NCBI GenBank assembly: GCA_049642705.1
Contig: JBARPB010000044.1
Coordinates: 1-6,054 of the forward strand
Direction of reading: 5' to 3'
DNA from: CAZYPU01 sp049642705
Lineage (GTDB): Bacteria; Omnitrophota; Gorgyraeia; JABMRN01; RBG-13-46-9
Length of the DNA stretch: 6,054 bases
The translations under genes were made by a program, and so were the position numbers. The first letter of the stretch is position 1; the number at the start of each line of letters is the position of its first letter. The notes below the pieces were generated by a model. It had not been told where the DNA came from and did no database searches. It worked only from the letters and a program-made list of their open reading frames with translations. Shown piece after piece: positions 4,780-6,054 of the stretch.

Positions 4780-6054
4780 TTACGCGACTTCTTTCGGGTG
4801 GGCGATGCGGCCGCGGACGGCGCTTGCGGCAGCTACCGCGGGCGAGGCAAGGTATACCTCGGATTTAGGGTGGCCCATCCTGCCCACGAAATTTCTGTTT
4901 GTGGTAGCCACGCACCGCTCGCCCTCGGCAAGTACGCCCAGGTGTCCGCCCAAACACGGTCCGCAGCTCGGCGTGGAAAACACGCCTCCTGCCTCGACGA
5001 AAATCTTGGCAAAGCCGCGCTTTACCGCCTCAAGGTAAACTGCCTGCGTTGCAGGTATGACGATCAATCTTGTGCCCTGCTTTACTTTTTGCCTTTTAAG
5101 GATTTTCGCTGCCACTTCCAAATCGCTTATCCTTCCGTTAGTGCACGAGCCAATGACCACCTGGTCAATAAATACGTTTTTTACCTTGTTCACCGGCTTT
5201 GCGTTGCTCGGCAGGTGCGGGAGACTTACCTGTGGCTCGATTTTCGACACATCGTATTCTATAACTTCGGCGTACTCGGCATCCTTGTCGCTTTTATACA
5301 ATTTGTAGCTTTTTCTCCTGGGCTTGTTCCTTCTTATCGCCCTTTTCACGTAACTTACGGCGGTCTCCTCCGGCTCTATAATCCCACACTTGGCGCCGGC
5401 CTCGATAGCCATGTTGCACATCGCGAACCTGTCGTCCATGGGGAGGTCTTTAATCACGCGCCCTGAAAATTCCATCGCCTTGTAAAGCGCGCCGTCGGTG
5501 CCTATTTTGCCTATCGTGTAAAGAATGAGGTCTTTTCCGCCGACCCACCTCTTAAGTTTACCGTGATAAACAAATTTTATCGTCTCCGGAACCTTGAACC
5601 AGCACTCGCCCGTGAGAAACGCGAACGCAAGGTCCGTCGAGCCGACGCCGGTAGAAAAACACCCGAGCGCGCCGTATGTGCACGTGTGCGAATCTGCGCC
5701 TATTACAAGATTGCCCGGCAAAACCAGCCCCATCTCCGGAAGAAGGGCATGCTCTATACCCATCCGGCCCACTTCGTAGTAATGCGCTATTTCGTGTTTC
5801 TTCGCGAATTCATGCAAAATCTTCGCCTGGTTCGCGCTCTTTAAGTCCTTTGCGGGCACGAAGTGGTCCGGTATAAGGGCGATCCTCGTTTTGTCAAAGA
5901 CCTTTTTTGCCTTTATCCTTTCGAATTCTTTTATCGCGATCGGCGCTGTTATATCGTTTCCGAAGCAGAAATCCACCTTCGCGGTTATGAAATCGCCCGG
6001 CTTAACGGCCTTCGCCTTCGTATGCCCAAGCAGTATCTTCTCTGTTATGGTATA
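4780..6054 (-). CDS. leuC: 3-isopropylmalate dehydratase, large subunit (LeuC/HacA-like), 5' end outside window
   Basis: This is the iron-sulfur, aconitase-family subunit that with LeuD isomerises 2-isopropylmalate to 3-isopropylmalate. The reading frame is open to the right edge and 424 residues are visible. The first are YTITEKILLGHTKAKAVKPG, which match the family N-terminus, so only a few codons are missing. A GTG at 5976 lies inside conserved sequence (AKVDFCFGNDITAP) and is not the start. Cluster-binding cysteines are in VIGSCTNGR (codon near 5145) and PSCGPCLGG (codons near 4965 and 4956). Other family motifs are DHFVPAKD, IGADSHTCTYGALG with GVGSTDLA, and RNFVGRMGHPKSEVYLASP near the C-terminus. 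The length fits the short archaeal/HacA-like class (about 420) and not the 466-residue E. coli type; homoaconitase is the main alternative. The promoter, any leucine leader and leuA would lie beyond the window. Confidence 0.95.
   Translation of the reverse strand, partial: YTITEKILLGHTKAKAVKPGDFITAKVDFCFGNDITAPIAIKEFERIKAKKVFDKTRIALIPDHFVPAKDLKSANQAKILHEFAKKHEIAHYYEVGRMGIEHALLPEMGLVLPGNLVIGADSHTCTYGALGCFSTGVGSTDLAFAFLTGECWFKVPETIKFVYHGKLKRWVGGKDLILYTIGKIGTDGALYKAMEFSGRVIKDLPMDDRFAMCNMAIEAGAKCGIIEPEETAVSYVKRAIRRNKPRRKSYKLYKSDKDAEYAEVIEYDVSKIEPQVSLPHLPSNAKPVNKVKNVFIDQVVIGSCTNGRISDLEVAAKILKRQKVKQGTRLIVIPATQAVYLEAVKRGFAKIFVEAGGVFSTPSCGPCLGGHLGVLAEGERCVATTNRNFVGRMGHPKSEVYLASPAVAAASAVRGRIAHPKEVA

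Noticed and set aside
4798..5466. 222-codon open frame on the plus strand within leuC
   Set aside because: It lies wholly opposite leuC, whose protein has all family motifs; the plus-strand translation has no recognisable domain and is typical of a shadow frame.
5974..5976. GTG start for leuC at 5976
   Set aside because: Conserved LeuC sequence (TITEKIL...KPGDFITAKVDF) continues in frame to the window edge, so the gene starts outside the window.

Overview
All genes in this window lie on the minus strand, so transcription runs from high to low coordinates. Two units are visible. The larger, from the right edge to about 1300, is a metabolic operon in the order leuC (5' end cut off by the window edge), leuD, leuB, asd, truA. 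The smaller, from about 1270 to the left edge, is a regulatory unit: a winged-HTH / GHKL-ATPase / STAS-like (DUF4325-type) protein followed closely by a response regulator of which only the first 34 residues are present.

The metabolic unit makes the two subunits of isopropylmalate isomerase and isopropylmalate dehydrogenase (leucine branch), aspartate-semialdehyde dehydrogenase (entry to lysine, threonine and methionine, and diaminopimelate) and the tRNA pseudouridine synthase TruA. The leuCDB-asd-truA order resembles that of several proteobacteria. LeuC and LeuD are, however, of the short archaeal/HacAB-like type also found in Clostridia, Thermotoga and many uncultured phyla. With intermediate base composition and many lysine-rich proteins this suggests an uncultured, probably anaerobic bacterium such as Omnitrophota. 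That placement is an impression from gene content and protein style and is not proved by the sequence.

The gene junctions are of two kinds. leuD/leuB overlap by 4 bases and asd/truA by 8 bases, as in tightly coupled operons. The other two junctions hold inverted repeats: a 20-base perfect hairpin between leuC and leuD, and a 93-base near-perfect palindrome between leuB and asd. The palindrome looks like a small non-autonomous mobile element; its outer end supplies the leuB stop codon and its other end lies against the asd ribosome binding site.

The 140 bases between truA and the regulator gene are the most structured non-coding stretch. They hold a near-consensus sigma-70-type promoter (TTGACA, 17 bases, TATACT) pointing to the regulator, and four copies of an AGTTGTMAACT-like operator with centres 33, 21 and 33 bases apart. 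The array is symmetrical and close to whole helical turns, and is most simply read as the autoregulatory operator of the HTH protein. No RNA genes, CRISPR arrays, intact insertion sequences or defence genes were found. The HTH-ATPase-STAS plus response regulator pair is the part most likely to repay further work.
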